This document shows, piece by piece, positions 43,160-56,402 of a DNA stretch of 64,000 bases (positions are counted from its first letter, which is position 1; every line of letters starts with the position of its first letter). A program made the position numbers and the translations under genes. The stretch is from NCBI GenBank assembly GCA_000827265.1, contig KN834770.1, positions 263,974 to 327,973 on the forward strand, written 5' to 3'. The notes below the pieces were generated by a model. The model ran no database searches. It saw only the letters and a list, made by a program, of their open reading frames with translations, and was not told where the DNA came from. The stretch comes from Collybiopsis luxurians FD-317 M1 (Eukaryota; Basidiomycota; Agaricomycetes; Agaricales; Omphalotaceae).

Positions 43160-45566
43160 ATGCAAAACTTCAGGGAATCTCACCCATCCGGCCATGTTCG
43201 CGAACCCTACGGACCCAGCAGTCAACCTCAGGGCTTTGCTCTGCCTATCACTCAATATTCGCATGCTGCTGGTCAGTCCGGAGGATATGGCAAAGAAAAT
43301 TACGCGGGTTACTACCATCCTCGACATGCACAGATGTCGTATGAGGTATTGGATTTATGCTGTCATTAGCTTTCTGTTTCGTTCACGCGAAATCTAGTCC
43401 AGACCGCCTTTTGGGCCAATGTTGGACAATCTCCGTCAAACTAATCTTAATCTCGCTGCCACTGGTCCCTTTGAACATTCAGCTCAGCATCCCCCAAACC
43501 ATCGCCGTGATCCGAGTGCAATATTGGCTGACGCTAGACAGCGACACACACTCCCTACTCGTCACGATGGGCAGCCTTTGCAATGGAAAAGCTCAGCTTC
43601 CATATCAAGTTCATATCGATCTCCGCAATTTGGCAGGGATGCCGTCAGTCATACTGGACACGGAACCGGTCCGGGTATGCTTTATGGCCAAAGGGTGGCT
43701 CCAGTCCAGGAACCCTCTTCGAATTTCACTCATTTGACGCGTACGCAGCCTTTTCATCTTCCTCAAGATTCTGCCTTCAATGTTCACGAGGCACATCGTA
43801 TGAACACCGCAAATCATCATTCGTCTCCCTTCTACCCGCCAGCATCCGCACGCTCTACCTCCAGCGTTTTGGTTGCACCCACTCCTGTAGTTGCTAAACC
43901 TGGACGAGAAACGCGCTCTAGGTTTGACTCCGGTCTTGTTCCAACACAGCCCTCCTCTTTTGGTGTTAATAGTAGGGATTACAACAGGGGACGCGATCTT
44001 GATGGTACTCTAACACCTACCCCTAACCGAACGAAGAATGCTGGCTGTGGTAGCGAAATCGTGGTAGGTCATTCTCATGACATCAAAGGACCTGACAGAG
44101 CTGGAAGTGTAACACCTACCCAAGCCCAAATTTCGGCTGTTGACCGCCGAGATTTATCAGAAGGTAACAGGTCTCTTCTCCCGAGTTCAATTACGCAGGA
44201 GCCCGAGGGCCGACAAAATGATGTTGCATTCTACCACCTCGTCGGAAGTCATCATTCCGAGCAATTAATGAACGGCTTTTCCACAAAGAATCGGCAACCA
44301 CTTCAAACAGTGTTTAATGAGGTACAGTCCAATTTTGATGGGAATATTGATACTATTGTCCAGCCTCGCAACACGGAGGTACAAAGTTCCCTCTGCGACG
44401 GGAATACATCTAGCTCTCAGACCTGTTCTCAATCTCTCAATGAACACACGCTAGCATTTGCGCCAAGTGAATGTGAGCCTCAAGTTCTACCGAAGCGAGT
44501 GGTTCAACTTGAAGGTACCAATCCAGAATGCTTCCGCCAGGGACAAAATGATAACGGTCGGAATCTCTCGAATATCGTTGATGACCTTTTCAGTCACCAG
44601 GATGCCGTGAACCTGAAGATATCCCTTCCTGCAGACCCTGCAGGGCCAGGAAATGGACAATGGTGAGTGTTTTAATCCATTTGACCTGGTCAGTGTAAGT
44701 AACTGTCCCATAAAGCCCGCCGTCTCTGGATTCTATCTTATTTTTCTTTTCTGGATCAAATCTGAACCTCTCAATAATTGCTAGTAACGAGTGGGTCAAA
44801 CGTCCAGAAAATCGCCATGACGCCGTCGTTCTTCTCTGTCGAGCTGTACTCTCTACCGCGTGCAAGGAAGAGATACCTTTCCATGCAGGGAGGAAGATCC
44901 ACTACAAAGACTTGATCTTGAACATGTTCTACATGCTTAAACACTCACAACCCAATCTTGCAGATTTTTTTTGCGCCACCATGGTACGCTTGTCTGGATA
45001 TCTCTTTGAGCAAACTTTCAAAATTTGGGTGAGTGTTCAATCTGGAGAAAATACGCGGCGACTTAGTCCATTATAGCATGATCTGGCTACCGCTAAAGAT
45101 TGGGAACGTATCCACGACAAAAACATCATCCGTAGCGGCATAGTACAAGCTTTTGTTTTGGGAGTGTTTTTCGAAATGAAATCGATTACATTTCCCAAGT
45201 TTATGTCACTTCTATGGTTTCTGTCCAAATATCCTCCGCACCCGGGTCGCTTGGCTGCCATGTCCACCTTGATTGACTTAGCAGCTGGGAAAAGTTATCT
45301 TGCACGCAACGATGTTCGTGAACTTGGAGACTTTCTCACTGCGTTGTGCAGGAGCTACTTAGTTCCACCTCCAGGGGGAATGTTCCCTGACGTTTTTTTT
45401 GTTGATTTCCCAGACGAAGGAGAGCAGGAGCGACGCAGGCTATTTGATCACATTCGAGAAGAAACGAGGGTGTGTATTATTCATAAACGTTTGAGTTTCG
45501 AGTACTGAGTGTCTCCGATAGAGATTACAGACTACGGTTTATCAGTGGAGGACGAAGAAAATGTGA
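43160..45566 (+). CDS. Unrecognised protein with disordered N-terminus and helical C-terminal domain
   Basis: Exon 1 (43160-43345) encodes a Gln/Gly/Tyr-rich start MQNFRESHPSGHVREPYG. The intron is GTATTGG...AATCTAG, and exon 2 (43398-44662) continues PFGPMLDNLRQTNLNL with 400 low-complexity residues. After GGACAATG|TAACGAG the C-terminal domain reads NEWVKRPENRHDAVVLLCRA, STACKEEIPFHAGRKIHYKD, LILNMFYMLKHSQPNLADFF, CATMVRLSGYLFEQTFKIWH, FFEMKSITFPKFMSLLWFLS and KYPPHPGRLAAMSTLIDLAA. It is mostly helical and may be an HEAT/MIF4G-like solenoid, but I could not place it. The last exon is uncertain: with an acceptor at TTACAG the stop is 45566; other junctions extend to about 45628. Confidence 0.7.
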
Positions 45567-45825
45567 ATGGGTTGAAAATGAATCGGGAATTGCAGGCATG
45601 GATTTAATAGACTATAAACGCAAATGAAATTTGTTTCGAATTTGACTTTTCAAGTAAGCGTTTGAGACTTTAGCGCTTTAGCGCTCAATTAACGCTGGTA
45701 GATTGAGGCAGTGACATGTGACACTCGAGAAAAATCCAGGGGTAGCACTGCTCTAGACTTTCTCCTCTTCTCCGTTATCGCAAGCTCGGACTTGCGACGT
45801 CTCTCCCCATATTTCGTTTTGCTCA

Positions 45826-47529
45826 ATGCACAAAGCATCAGCCTCCGACCATTATGTGCTCGAAAATCAAGGGTTTGAATTGCCCTCTCGAAATTCCTGG
45901 CAGCCAACTTCGATTCTTCCAGTTCACGAAAAGAATCGAGGTAGTGAAGGCGGTCATCTGCTAAAAAGTCTGACTTCGTATGCTCTGGGTATTGTCAACC
46001 AAATCAAGAAGCGTGTTTCACGATCATCTGCGTTCTCGTCGCGACAAAGCAGACCGATGACCGCCAATCCTTCTTTATTCACAAATATTGCCTCCAACTT
46101 GACCTTCATACTGCTCTGCTGTCTCTGGTATACGACATCGGCTTTCTCCTCCACCACCGGAAAGGCCATTTTAACCCAATTTCGGTATCCAATAACCCTC
46201 ACATTTGTGCAATTTGGCTTTGTCGCCGTTTATTGTCTGCTGTTCATGTCTCCGATATTCCGGTTTGCCAGACTGCGTTCACCCACCAAATCCATTCTGA
46301 AGGACACGTTTCCCATGGGTTGTTTCCAAGTCGGGGGACATGTCTTTTCCAGCATGGCAATTTCTCGCATCCCCGTCAGCACTGTACATACGATCAAGGT
46401 GCGTGGGGTTGTTTGTCTAGAGGCTTATCTTTGTTATTTACTCAGCTTGCAGGCATTATCTCCCCTATTCACTGTTGCTGCCTATGCCCTATTGTTCGGC
46501 GTGAGCTACTCGGCGAAAACGTATACCTCTCTACTGCCGCTTACTATCGGCGTAATGCTGGCATCTTCGTCTGATGTTTCGGCATCCAATGCAGTCGGGC
46601 TGTTATGTGCTTTCGGATCCGCCATCGTTTTTGTCTCATCCAATATCTTTTTCAAAAAGATCATGCCTACAAACAGCGGAGGTGGGCTATCCCAGCCATC
46701 TCAGAAACTAGACAAAATCAACCTACTCTTCTACTCCTCGAGCATGGCATTCATGCTTATGATCCCAATCTGGCTATGCTATGACTTGCCTATCTTCCTA
46801 TCGCCATCCGAACTTGTGGCCCACCCTTCTCATGGACACTCGACCCCGCACTCAGTAACATACTACTTTATAATGAATGGCACAGTCCATTTCGCACAAA
46901 ACATCATCGCTTTTGTCATCCTTTCTTCCACCTCTCCCGTTACATATTCGATTGCGTCACTCATCAAACGGGTTGCAGTCATCTGCATAGCGATCGTTTG
47001 GTTCAGCCAGAATGTGCAACCTGTTCAGGCATTCGGTATATTACTGACCTTTACTGGGCTGTACATGTACAACAACGCAAAAGCTGACGTAGAGAAGGGA
47101 GAAAAGAAGATGATGCGAGTCGAGGCGGCGAGGGACTTGAAACTACCCACCACCAATGCGGATGCACGAATGATGGCTGGAACCGAGACTCCTCCGGAGG
47201 CGATTTCATATTCAATCCCGCAGCCCGACGTGGGAATGACATCGGCCACTGGTTTAGGTTCTGCAGGCTCCAAGGTGCACGGTAGACCTCGTGCGCCCTC
47301 TGCAGTTTCGCATCTTAACGTTCACAATTTGTCGGTAAATATTGCCCCGCCATCCTTCAGCGCAAAACGGTCACCCAAGGAACGATTGACATCTCCGACT
47401 GATTCTTATCCTTCACCACCGTTATCCTTGGATTCCCCGCCTTCTCCGACTCTGCCACTTCCGGACAGCGCAAGACCAGGACTTTTTGAAAAGTCAGAAC
47501 ATTCAAAATGGACAGAACCTATCTCATAG
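45826..47529 (+). CDS. Triose-phosphate-translocator family transporter, SLY41-like
   Basis: Drug/metabolite-transporter superfamily, TPT branch; fungal Sly41-type proteins reside in ER/Golgi membranes, and the substrate is not certain. A cytosolic N-terminal stretch precedes about ten hydrophobic helices: FILLCCLWYTTSAFSSTTGK, ITLTFVQFGFVAVYCLLFMS, STVHTIKALSPLFTVAAYAL, LLPLTIGVMLASSSDVSASN, VGLLCAFGSAIVFVSSNIFF, SPVTYSIASLIKRVAVICIA and FGILLTFTGLYMYNNAKADV. THTIK-LSPLFTV and the K/R before the final helices are TPT signatures. One intron only (46399-46452, 54 nt, in frame), so an unspliced read stays open. The long Ser/Pro C-terminal tail of about 150 residues is cytosolic and disordered. 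Confidence 0.87.
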   Translation: MHKASASDHYVLENQGFELPSRNSWQPTSILPVHEKNRGSEGGHLLKSLTSYALGIVNQIKKRVSRSSAFSSRQSRPMTANPSLFTNIASNLTFILLCCLWYTTSAFSSTTGKAILTQFRYPITLTFVQFGFVAVYCLLFMSPIFRFARLRSPTKSILKDTFPMGCFQVGGHVFSSMAISRIPVSTVHTIKVRGVVCLEAYLCYLLSLQALSPLFTVAAYALLFGVSYSAKTYTSLLPLTIGVMLASSSDVSASNAVGLLCAFGSAIVFVSSNIFFKKIMPTNSGGGLSQPSQKLDKINLLFYSSSMAFMLMIPIWLCYDLPIFLSPSELVAHPSHGHSTPHSVTYYFIMNGTVHFAQNIIAFVILSSTSPVTYSIASLIKRVAVICIAIVWFSQNVQPVQAFGILLTFTGLYMYNNAKADVEKGEKKMMRVEAARDLKLPTTNADARMMAGTETPPEAISYSIPQPDVGMTSATGLGSAGSKVHGRPRAPSAVSHLNVHNLSVNIAPPSFSAKRSPKERLTSPTDSYPSPPLSLDSPPSPTLPLPDSARPGLFEKSEHSKWTEPIS

Positions 47530-47787
47530 TCATTTACTTCTTCATCTATTATCTTATCACAGTGTTTCTCTTCCCAGTTTCCTTAGAACTGGATGGATTT
47601 TTTTAACTCTATATGATTACTGACGTTCCCTCCATACACTACGCTCATTGTAACTTATCATGACCTAGGATAGACATGTAGATTCATTTTCTATTGGCAT
47701 GACACTATATACTGTAGTTGCTGTGAATCCAAGCGCTTATTCAATTTAAATCTTGGTATTCGACGCGAGCGGCACTCCTACTTCGGT

Positions 47788-50700
47788 ATGTCGTCGGAAT
47801 TGGTGATTGAGCCGTTCCAAGAGGTTAGTCAAGGCGAAATATCTAGGCTCAAGGCGAAATACTAAGGTTGGGAAAAGGCAGAAGCGTCTGGTGATAATGG
47901 GTCCATGTACACGTTCCAATGGTTGTCTTCAGCGGAAAAGAAGGTCGTCAGCGTCCCAGTCGTAAGTCACTAAGTTTTCACTACTGGAATCCATCTGAAC
48001 TCTGTATTCAGGATCAACTGAAATCGCAGCAAGCCGACTTGGAAGCCACCCTTGTCAAGATAATACTCGCTCCTACTCCCTATCCAGCTCCAGGTCGTGC
48101 AATAAGAAATGCTGTTGCAAGATGCTTGATCGCAATCTACAATCGTGCGGAAACTAGAACGCTTTTCGACACATTGCAAGCCTTCATGAAAGTAACTTCA
48201 GATTTCAAGGCTTTAGACAAGGATGTCTACAAGACGTGAGCTCAAGCCTTGATTTCCACCAACGTTTCTAATTGAATCTTGTCAACAGTGCAGCTTTTTC
48301 GTGTGTTGGGGATTTAATGGCGATTTATGGGACCCAAGTGCGTGTTATTATATCTATCTCTGTCGGCCATGCTGAAGTTTGTCGTAGTACATGTCATTCA
48401 TGGCCGAAATTACTGCTGTAGCCTTGAAAACGTCCAAGTCGTCCAATGTAAATCTATTCATCCTAAAGCTGGCTTCCTAACATTCAACAATTTCCACAGT
48501 CCCCTCTATTGCGATACCATGCCCTAGTCGCGCTCAAGAAATCCCTAGATGCGGCTAAACGTGCAGTCACGGAATCGGCGTTCAAAGACATCCTCAAACA
48601 AATGAAGTCGTTCTTAACTGATAAATGCTTGCCTGTTGAACGTGCCGCTGCAGACGTGAGTCTTTGCGGCTTCTCAACGCACTTTGTCCTGAGATCTATC
48701 TAGGTCCTAATTGCGTTATTCTCCGGTTCTGATGGTCGAATATTGACTTCGAGCGACGTGGACTCCATTCTGGGATTGGTCGTGAAGAGCTTGGATGGTG
48801 CGGATCAAGTTACACGACAATCGCTCGCCCGACTAACAGGTCACCTACTTGCCTCGACCCAGATCGAGCGCGCCGTTCCTGTTCCTGAGGTTGCTCAGAA
48901 AAATAAGAAAGATACTGACACCAACGACGAACGGGCCAGCTCTCCAGTTCAGGCTGCAGCTGAAGTTACTAAACCGATGCTCACCCCAGCGGAGATGTTC
49001 AATCACCTCTCCGCCCATTTTAACAAATCCAGCTCATCCAGAAAAGTACGAATTGGCTTATTCGACTGTTATGTCGCGCTTCTTAATAGTCTGGGAGCGA
49101 CCTTTGTAGAGAACAGCTATGCTCTCATCGTGTCTCATTTTATCACAGAGATTGTGTCCAGTCCACGAAATAACACCTCTCGCTACGAAGTGCTATTGAT
49201 TCGTACCCTTGTTGGAATCATTCTTCGAGATCTGATTGGTGTTAGAATGCTCAGTGAGCAGGGTCAAATAGGAGCAATTCGAGAGTTGTCCACCTCGTAT
49301 ATCAAACGCTGGCCTGCGATGATGCCTGGACAAACAGCTCCATCATCTGCAGTACTTGTAGTGGTCTTGAGAGAAGTTGCAGGCCTGCTGCAACAGCTTG
49401 GGAATGCGCCCCCTCCGGTCCAGGATGCCCTATCTGAACCTTTGGTGACATTGTTGGCTCATCCCAGTCATACAGCTCGCATTACTGCATCTTGGGCTCT
49501 GCGTTGTTTTTGTTACTCAACCCCACTTCGGCTGCCCAAGACAATTATAACGGTTATCGAAATGTTACAACGAGATCTCACTTCTATCCTTTCCCCTGCA
49601 GCCCCTTCAGATATTGACACCAGGACCTTGGGACATGCGTATGGTCTCGCTGCTTTGGTTTCTATAATTCGAGAACGTCCATTATACGTTTCGTACGACG
49701 TCGGTGCAAAGGTTTTGGACATGGCAATCCAACTTCTCAAACGTGCCGGTGAACATGATATCAAAATTGCCAGCGTGGAGGTTGAAGTATCTTGGATCCT
49801 GATTGCATCTTTGATGTCCCTCGGACCCAATTTTGTACGGCCGCATCTCCCGCAGCTGCTCGTCCTGTGGCGTAACGCGCTTCCCAAGCCGACTACCAAG
49901 GATTCTGCAAACAATGCGGGAAGGACTTTGGGTGAATGGATGTTCCTCCTTCAAGTGAGGGAGAGTGCACTTGGCGCCATCCACTGCTTCCTTCAGCATA
50001 ACGCTACCCTCGTCAATCTGGATGTGGGCCGCCGTATCGCCTCAGTGCTTGGGAATGCTCTTTCCTTTGCGAATAATTTCATTACGCTGAATGTTGAAGA
50101 ACCTCCCGAAACGCAAATTCCTAACACCTTCAAGAAAGGGCTCACAGTGAAGGGCAGAGAAGCGTTGCTTCGCAGAAGAGTCTACCAATGCTTCTCTATT
50201 CTGGGTTTCTCTGGTATCACCGAATCCACTCAAACGACTCTCCTTCAATCTGTTGTCAGTCTCTTCGCCAGTCCGGAAGGTTACGCTGGTTCCTCTGTAC
50301 AAGCTGCTATTGCATCTTCGTCTGGAAGCTTTACTACAGTGTGGCAGAGTGTGGACGGATATGCGTACGGTGTCACATTCATCGAAGTCGCAGATGATAG
50401 TGTCATTGCCAATGATGCTGCCGTTAATGGAGGTGACAAGCTTAATCGAGATACAGTCGAGCTCGCGATAGAAAATTTGGTACGTCTCTTGCTTGGGCTA
50501 GCCGTTCCCTTTTCTGAGTGCTGGGATAGCTGCGAAGACCTGTCCTAGCTGGATGTGAACACGATCCTCTCAGCCTATGTCAGATTGATGTATCGAGCTC
50601 CGAGTATCAGATGGTTGAGCCTCCACCACCCGCCACTTCTGTGGTGGACTCAGCCGTGAATCTTTTTGCCGAGTTACTTCCTCTACAAGACCTGGGTTCT

Positions 50701-53700
50701 ATCACTCGCGCAATAACGCAATTGCTCGACTCTGTCCGCTCCCCGAAACTGGAAAAAAATATCGGCCGGAAGGCTGCGGTGCTTGTCAATGCTGCAATTG
50801 CTCTCGTACTGGCTTTACGAACAGCCACGACTTCACATTTCCGCGAGAGCCGTGAAACATTTGGTAGCTCACAATTAACCAATCTTCTATCTTCCTTCTT
50901 GAAGGTTCACTCTATCCTGATTTCAAGCCGTTTGGCCGACTATTGACATTTTATTATTAGGAAACTTTGATCGATGGTGATCGTGTTTTGCGGTCAGCAA
51001 GTAGCGAATCAATCGGGCGCTTGGCTAGCCTTGCGGGGACTAACTTCCTTACTAGTCAAATGAAGACGCTTTATGAAGAGGTCGTGAACAATCGGGATCC
51101 CTACGCACGGTCTGGTTGCGCGCTTGCCTTTGGAGCCGTCTATGACCATGTGGGTGGCCTTGCAGCGGGTGCTGTATTGAAGACCACTGTCGGCGTCCTC
51201 ATGTCATTGAGTAACGATCCCCATCCTGTTGTGCATTTCTTCGCTCTCAATGCCCTGGCGCGTGTGATCAATGCGGCTAGCTTGGGTTATTCACCGTATG
51301 TTTCAAAGACGCTTGGCATGCTGCTACAAGTATATTCCACAGACTCGCACGAACCTGAGGGCGGATCCTTATCCAATGCAAACCTTAGCGGCGACTATCC
51401 TGCTTATCCTGTGGTCTGCCAGATTATTGATGCCGTAATCACCATCCTTGGTCCTGACATCCAAGATTCTGTACTTACTCGGACGCTGCTTTTGAATCTT
51501 GTTCACAGTTTTTTCCTAGAGGAAGATCAAGGCATCCTTGTGGAGGCGATCAAATGCCAGCAGCACTTTTTGATGTTTGTGCCCGAGCATGTCAATATTC
51601 CGACACTTGTGGACAGCTTTCGAGGGCATCTTTCTTCTTCGCGGCGTCCTCTGAAGGCCGCATCAATCAATGCACTATATCAACTTGTGCAAAAGGATGC
51701 ACTGGTGATGTCCAAGCTAGGTGGAGATCGCCTGGTTGAGGACCTCTTCGGCATGCTTGATGACGATTCATCTGTGGAAGGGGTTCGCAACGTAATATCA
51801 AGTTGGCTAGAACAAACCGTTGTCTACAATCCCTCTGCGTGGATTGATCTCTGCCAGCGGATTATGTCTAGAACGACTGCTTCTCAGCAAGTCACCGATG
51901 CTGCCAACTCGCGCGACGACGAAGGAGAGTCTTTGAATCTCGGAAATCAAGAGGGTGGTCGAGGACGTCTAACTTCTCGGTGGAGGACACAGCTGTTTGC
52001 CCTGCAATGCCTGCACCATATTTGTATGGTGGTGTCAAAAAGTGGGAGATCAGAGCATTTGGATATCACTTTTGCTAGGAGTAGAGACACTCCAACGTCT
52101 GGCTTGCTGATTACTCGCGTGCCAGATCTCATTAAGATGGCATTCACTGCTTCTACCGCGTATGTCACGGAGATCCGACTTGAAGGTCTCATTGTACTTC
52201 GGGACGTTATACAGGTACGTCTCTGTAAAAAATTGTTGGATTCGATTGCTAACCTGCCCAAGATATTTGCAAAATCACCGGATCCGGCTTTCGAGGATGC
52301 ACTTCTTCTTGAGCAGCACCAGGCTCCCATAACCGCAGCATTAACGCCCGCATTTTCCGCTGAATCTACTCCTGAGATTCTGGCCTCAGCAGTCCATGCT
52401 TGTGCCGTATTCGTAGGCTGTGGAGTAGTCAAGGATGTTTCGAGAATGGGTCGTATCTTGAAGCTACTCACTGTTGCTCTGGAGCAATCAAAAGGTCTGT
52501 ATTTTCAATATCTAGTATTTGTTGCTCCCTTACCATGTGGTCATCTTGTTAGAGTCGGGAATGGTTTCTCTTGGCGAAACAGGAGAATTGAGTCCTAATG
52601 CCTCTGCCATGTTGCGAATATCAACTCTCTCAGCCTGGGCTCAATTGGAAGTCGCCAGCTACCAACAAGCTTACCTCATAAATGTGGTCAAACCCTATCG
52701 GGCAACGTTGGCTACCATGTGGATAGCAGCATTGCGGGACTATGCGAGCATCCGAATTGACTCTGAATTTCTTCACGATACTTCGTCCGCCGCTCTGGAT
52801 TCCACATATTCCAGCCTTGGGAAAGAGGTGCTACTGCCAGTATGTCACGATCCCTTATTATCCGGGACATCTTTTGAATGTTTTCCAAGTACTATGTCAA
52901 GTCTTGGTCGATTATCTTACAGGCGGTCGCTTCCGCGATGCAGGCCAAAGATCCCTTCATCATTTCTGCAATGGATGGACGCGAACAAATTTCTAATGCT
53001 CCCGATCCGACGAACGCATCGCGGGAGGAACCCACGACATTCTTCTACGTTGTTTTTGGTTTGGTATATGAGGCTTTGGCGGCAGCGTCCACCGACTCTT
53101 TGGCCAATTCGAGCGCACGCCAAGCGTCTCTGATTGCTTCACTTCAAGCTCTCAAATCGCTCGTTCGACCCGAATACGCTGGGAAGGCAATCTTAGACCC
53201 TACGACTTTTGACGAGTTCATCAGCGTGTGCTATCGGCTGGCCATGACAGAATCTGCACCCATTCAAATACATCTAATTGAAGTCATGACTGTGTTTGCA
53301 GCTACTCAAGGCTCAAGGTATGGGAAGCTTCCATTTTCACTGCTTATGGGTGACTGACACTTTGCATTAGACCTTCGGGAAGTGTATCGTCCAACTCTCC
53401 TCAGTCTCATTGTCTGAGGATCTGTGCCCACATTCTACGGCACTCAACTTCCTATTCTAGTGGACCAGTTATCCGTGAGTCCCATTCTAGGTTTCGACAT
53501 TACGCAATTACTCATTTCCACGTAGAGGGTGATATTACTGATCGTGTCAAAATGATTCTTGCGGCGTTTTCCGCATTTGCGACCATAGCTTCTGCCAACA
53601 ACAATACCTTCCGAGAAGATGTTCGGTCCGTCGGTGTTTTACTATACAGCGGTGAGTTGTTATGTTAATTTTCCTAGCTTATCTTCACACCGCGAACAGA

Positions 53701-54687
53701 AATTCTGAAGGATGAGTCCAATGAGATCGATTTGGCTAGTCCCACTTTCCCTTCTCTCAAGCTACTTCTGGACCTCCCTCCTGGATCTTTCCCGGATGCC
53801 CAGGATAGATATCAAAGACTGGTTCATGGCCTTTTATCGGCTTGCTTGCTAAATATCGATGAAATGAGGCGGGTGTGTTTCCGTGACCAACATGGCTCCT
53901 TGCTGATTCGGCATTTTACAGGGGCCGTCAAGGTGTTGCTTGCACAAAGAAAGTCAAGATTAATCTACTAGCAGCAGTGCTCATTTTGACTTCCACCCCT
54001 TCAACCGTCAAAGTCGGTGAACCTGTGATAGAGCATTGTTGCTTCCAGATATCTGAAAATCTTCTCGAGGCGCACGAGGTAGTCGCGCGTCCTAGTACCG
54101 AAATCATCCACGTACTAACTGAGATCCTAGGTATCACTAACTGCTGCTCATTGTGCACGAACGTTGATTGCAGCATCAGCATCCGGGAACGTTCTACTTC
54201 GCCGTTGCGTAAAATTGCTCATGCCCGCTTTGGTTCAATACATCGCAAAAATGGTACCACTCGTCAGTGATGGCTCGATCTCCGAGAATCATGCCACAGC
54301 TATCAGCGAAGTGTGGAAGGCGTTTGCAATACTATTTGGTTCACTGGCCGAGGCCACACGTACGTACATTGTTTGTATCTCTGCTGTTTTCCATAACTTG
54401 TTCAATTCTGTGCAGGAACTCGGTTATTAGGCGTTTTATTACCAACGATCAGTCTTATCCTTGCCAGCTCTCAAGGCTCCTCGTCTCCTGTGGTCGCGCA
54501 AAGCATCAAACAATTACTCTCATATGCAACCATGTCGCCGGCTGCCTTCAAAGAAGCAGCTTCGAAGTTGGATCCCTCGACCCGAGAACTGTTGGAGCAA
54601 TCAGTTCGAAAGGCTGTAGGGGGGAGCACTCAAACAGGTACAGTGCAGAATACCATCAAACCACAAATATCTCTGCGCTCCTTCTAG
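47788..54687 (+). CDS. LAA1/HEATR5-type giant HEAT-repeat AP-1 accessory protein
   Basis: Roughly 2000-aa HEAT solenoid that helps recruit AP-1 clathrin adaptor to trans-Golgi or endosomes. The start is MSSELVIEPFQE|AEASGDNGSMYTFQWLSSAE. The next conserved block is QQADLEATLVKIILAPTPYP, GRAIRNAVARCLIAIYNRAE, then AFSCVGDLMAIYG. Mid-protein: MLTPAEMFNHLSAHFNKSSS, SRYEVLLIRTLVGIILRDLI, ASWALRCFCYSTPLRLPKTI, and DPYARSGCALAFGAVYDHVG. Late: STPEILASAVHACAVFVGCG, and the end RELLEQSVRKAVGGSTQTGT, NTIKPQISLRSF. The KPQISLRSF end is typical, so I kept the last exon unspliced to the stop at 54687. About 15-20 introns, mostly 45-70 nt. In the first intron two imperfect AAGGCGAAATA repeats occur. Convergent with eS4. 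Confidence 0.88.
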
Positions 54688-55267
54688 TCTCGCTGTACGT
54701 GCTTCCAGTAATGGTGGACTGTAGCATTGTACAAATACACTCAAACAACTTAAGAGCATGTACACTATACTCAGGCTCTCGGAAAGTGACGGGCCGGCTG
54801 GGCTGGTGGCGAGAAAATAAAAAGTTCTTTGCACAAGGGTTTATAAAGCTGTAGTCTTGTAATGTTCCTCAATCATTGCTTAGGCTTACTAGAGTATCTT
54901 AGAATTTTATCAAGGTCGCTGTTTTCGAAATGGAATAAGAAGGCAACAAACATTATTTGACCCAAACTGTCTATTCGGTGCCTGCCAGGGCATCCACACT
55001 GCACAAATCATCATTAGAAGTCGATCATCAGCCGAGCACGCACTGAGGAGACTGAAGTATGTGGGTCCTGGCTGCCAACATCTATCCAGCAGTAGCACAC
55101 GGTGATAACAGCGGAACCAGCTCAGTCAAAAATACATTAGGAAAATCTTCGGGGAAGCCTAGGGTGCGCATGGATATTTTTCGAAGGCCGAAAATTTTAG
55201 GCAGACCATACAATCATAAAGTGCATATGAAATAAGATGAAAAGTACGATGCGTATGGTTAAACCGT
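54688..55267. other. Intergenic, convergent 3' ends
   Basis: 580 bp between LAA1 (plus) and eS4 (minus). No domain-bearing frame. It holds both 3' UTRs. Confidence 0.6.
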
Positions 55268-56402
55268 CTACTGTTCAGCGGCCCGTTTTCTCTTGAGATC
55301 CCTCTCCTCGGAAATGGTAAGTTTGGTACCTTTGCCTTTGGGAAGGGATATCCATGCCTTGTTGCCTTCACCAATAACAAAGATGTTGGAGATACTAAAA
55401 TCGACGCATATAGATAAGCTAATTTAGCGGAGAAAAAAGCTAAACGACTACTCACCGGGTGGCAAATGTTCGGTCCAACGAATCCTTAACATGCACTATA
55501 TCCCAGTCACCAATGTGCTTCTCTCTGTGCACAATAACACCTGCACGACCCATGTTACGACCACCAGTGATCATTACGAGGTTACCAGTGTCAAATTTCA
55601 CAAAATCGGTGATTTTTCCCTGCTCAATGTCGAACCTTACGGTATCGTTGACCTTGATGAGGGGGTCGGGGTAACGGATGGTTCGTCCATCATGAGTAAC
55701 GACGTGAGGAACGCCCCGAGCACCGATGGCAACCTTCTTCACTTTGAGAAGCTTATATTTGGCTTCATCAGGGGTGATACGGTGGATGGCGAATCGGCCT
55801 TTGACGTCGTACAAAAGACGGAAGTGTTCGCCAGACTTTTCGAGTGAGATGACATCTAGTTTGAGGAGCTCGTTTAAACTTGGCAGCCAGCACCAAAAAG
55901 AGGCAAGACGCACCCATGAATCCAGCAGGGTAGGTAGGATCAGTTCGGACTTTTCCGTCGATTTTAACCAGACGCTGCATCACAATTGAAGTAACCTCAC
56001 GACCGGTCAATGCATACTTTAATCTGTTTCGGAGGAAGACCGTGAGAGGCAAGGATTCACGTAGTTTGTGAGGACCAGGAGAGGGACGAGGAGCCTAGGA
56101 ATAACGGAATGAGATCTGGATGTAAAATCTGAAAAGTCGGGATTGCGCACGTAGGTACCGCTGAGCTTGTCCAACATCCATGAGGAAGGAGCGGCAAGGC
56201 GTTTCAAATGTTTTTTAGGTCCTCGGGCCTAGTAAAACAAAGAAAAGTCAGCTCTGAAGTCAAAAAGTTGGGCCAGGCGAAAAAAAGGTCATCCAAAGTC
56301 CATCACTGGCAACCAACCCTTTCCAGCTTATTTGGAGGTCCAAAACGTCCCCAATCTGAACCAGAGGAACATCTAGCAGCATTCCAGACTATTACTGACC
56401 AT
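55268..56402 (-). CDS. RPS4: 40S ribosomal protein S4 (eS4)
   Basis: Small-subunit ribosomal protein. Spliced: ATG alone at 56402-56400, then [160 protein letters not shown], ending LKRKRAAEQ. The S4, RS4NT and KOW regions are all present. The first intron (donor GTCAGT right after ATG, acceptor TTACTAG at 56229) puts just the start codon in exon 1. Two internal introns join TGTY|APRP and PAGFM|DVIS; a last one follows RTFATR. Multi-intron structure is common for ribosomal protein genes in basidiomycetes. Confidence 0.94.

Noticed and set aside
48849..54834. Several secondary frames within LAA1 (e.g. minus-strand 49513-49999)
   Set aside because: Complementary or shifted frames of the HEAT-repeat coding exons.
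54661..54852. Alternative last LAA1 exon by splicing at about 54639-54690
   Set aside because: The unspliced reading gives the typical KPQISLRSF end; the spliced one gives an atypical tail.
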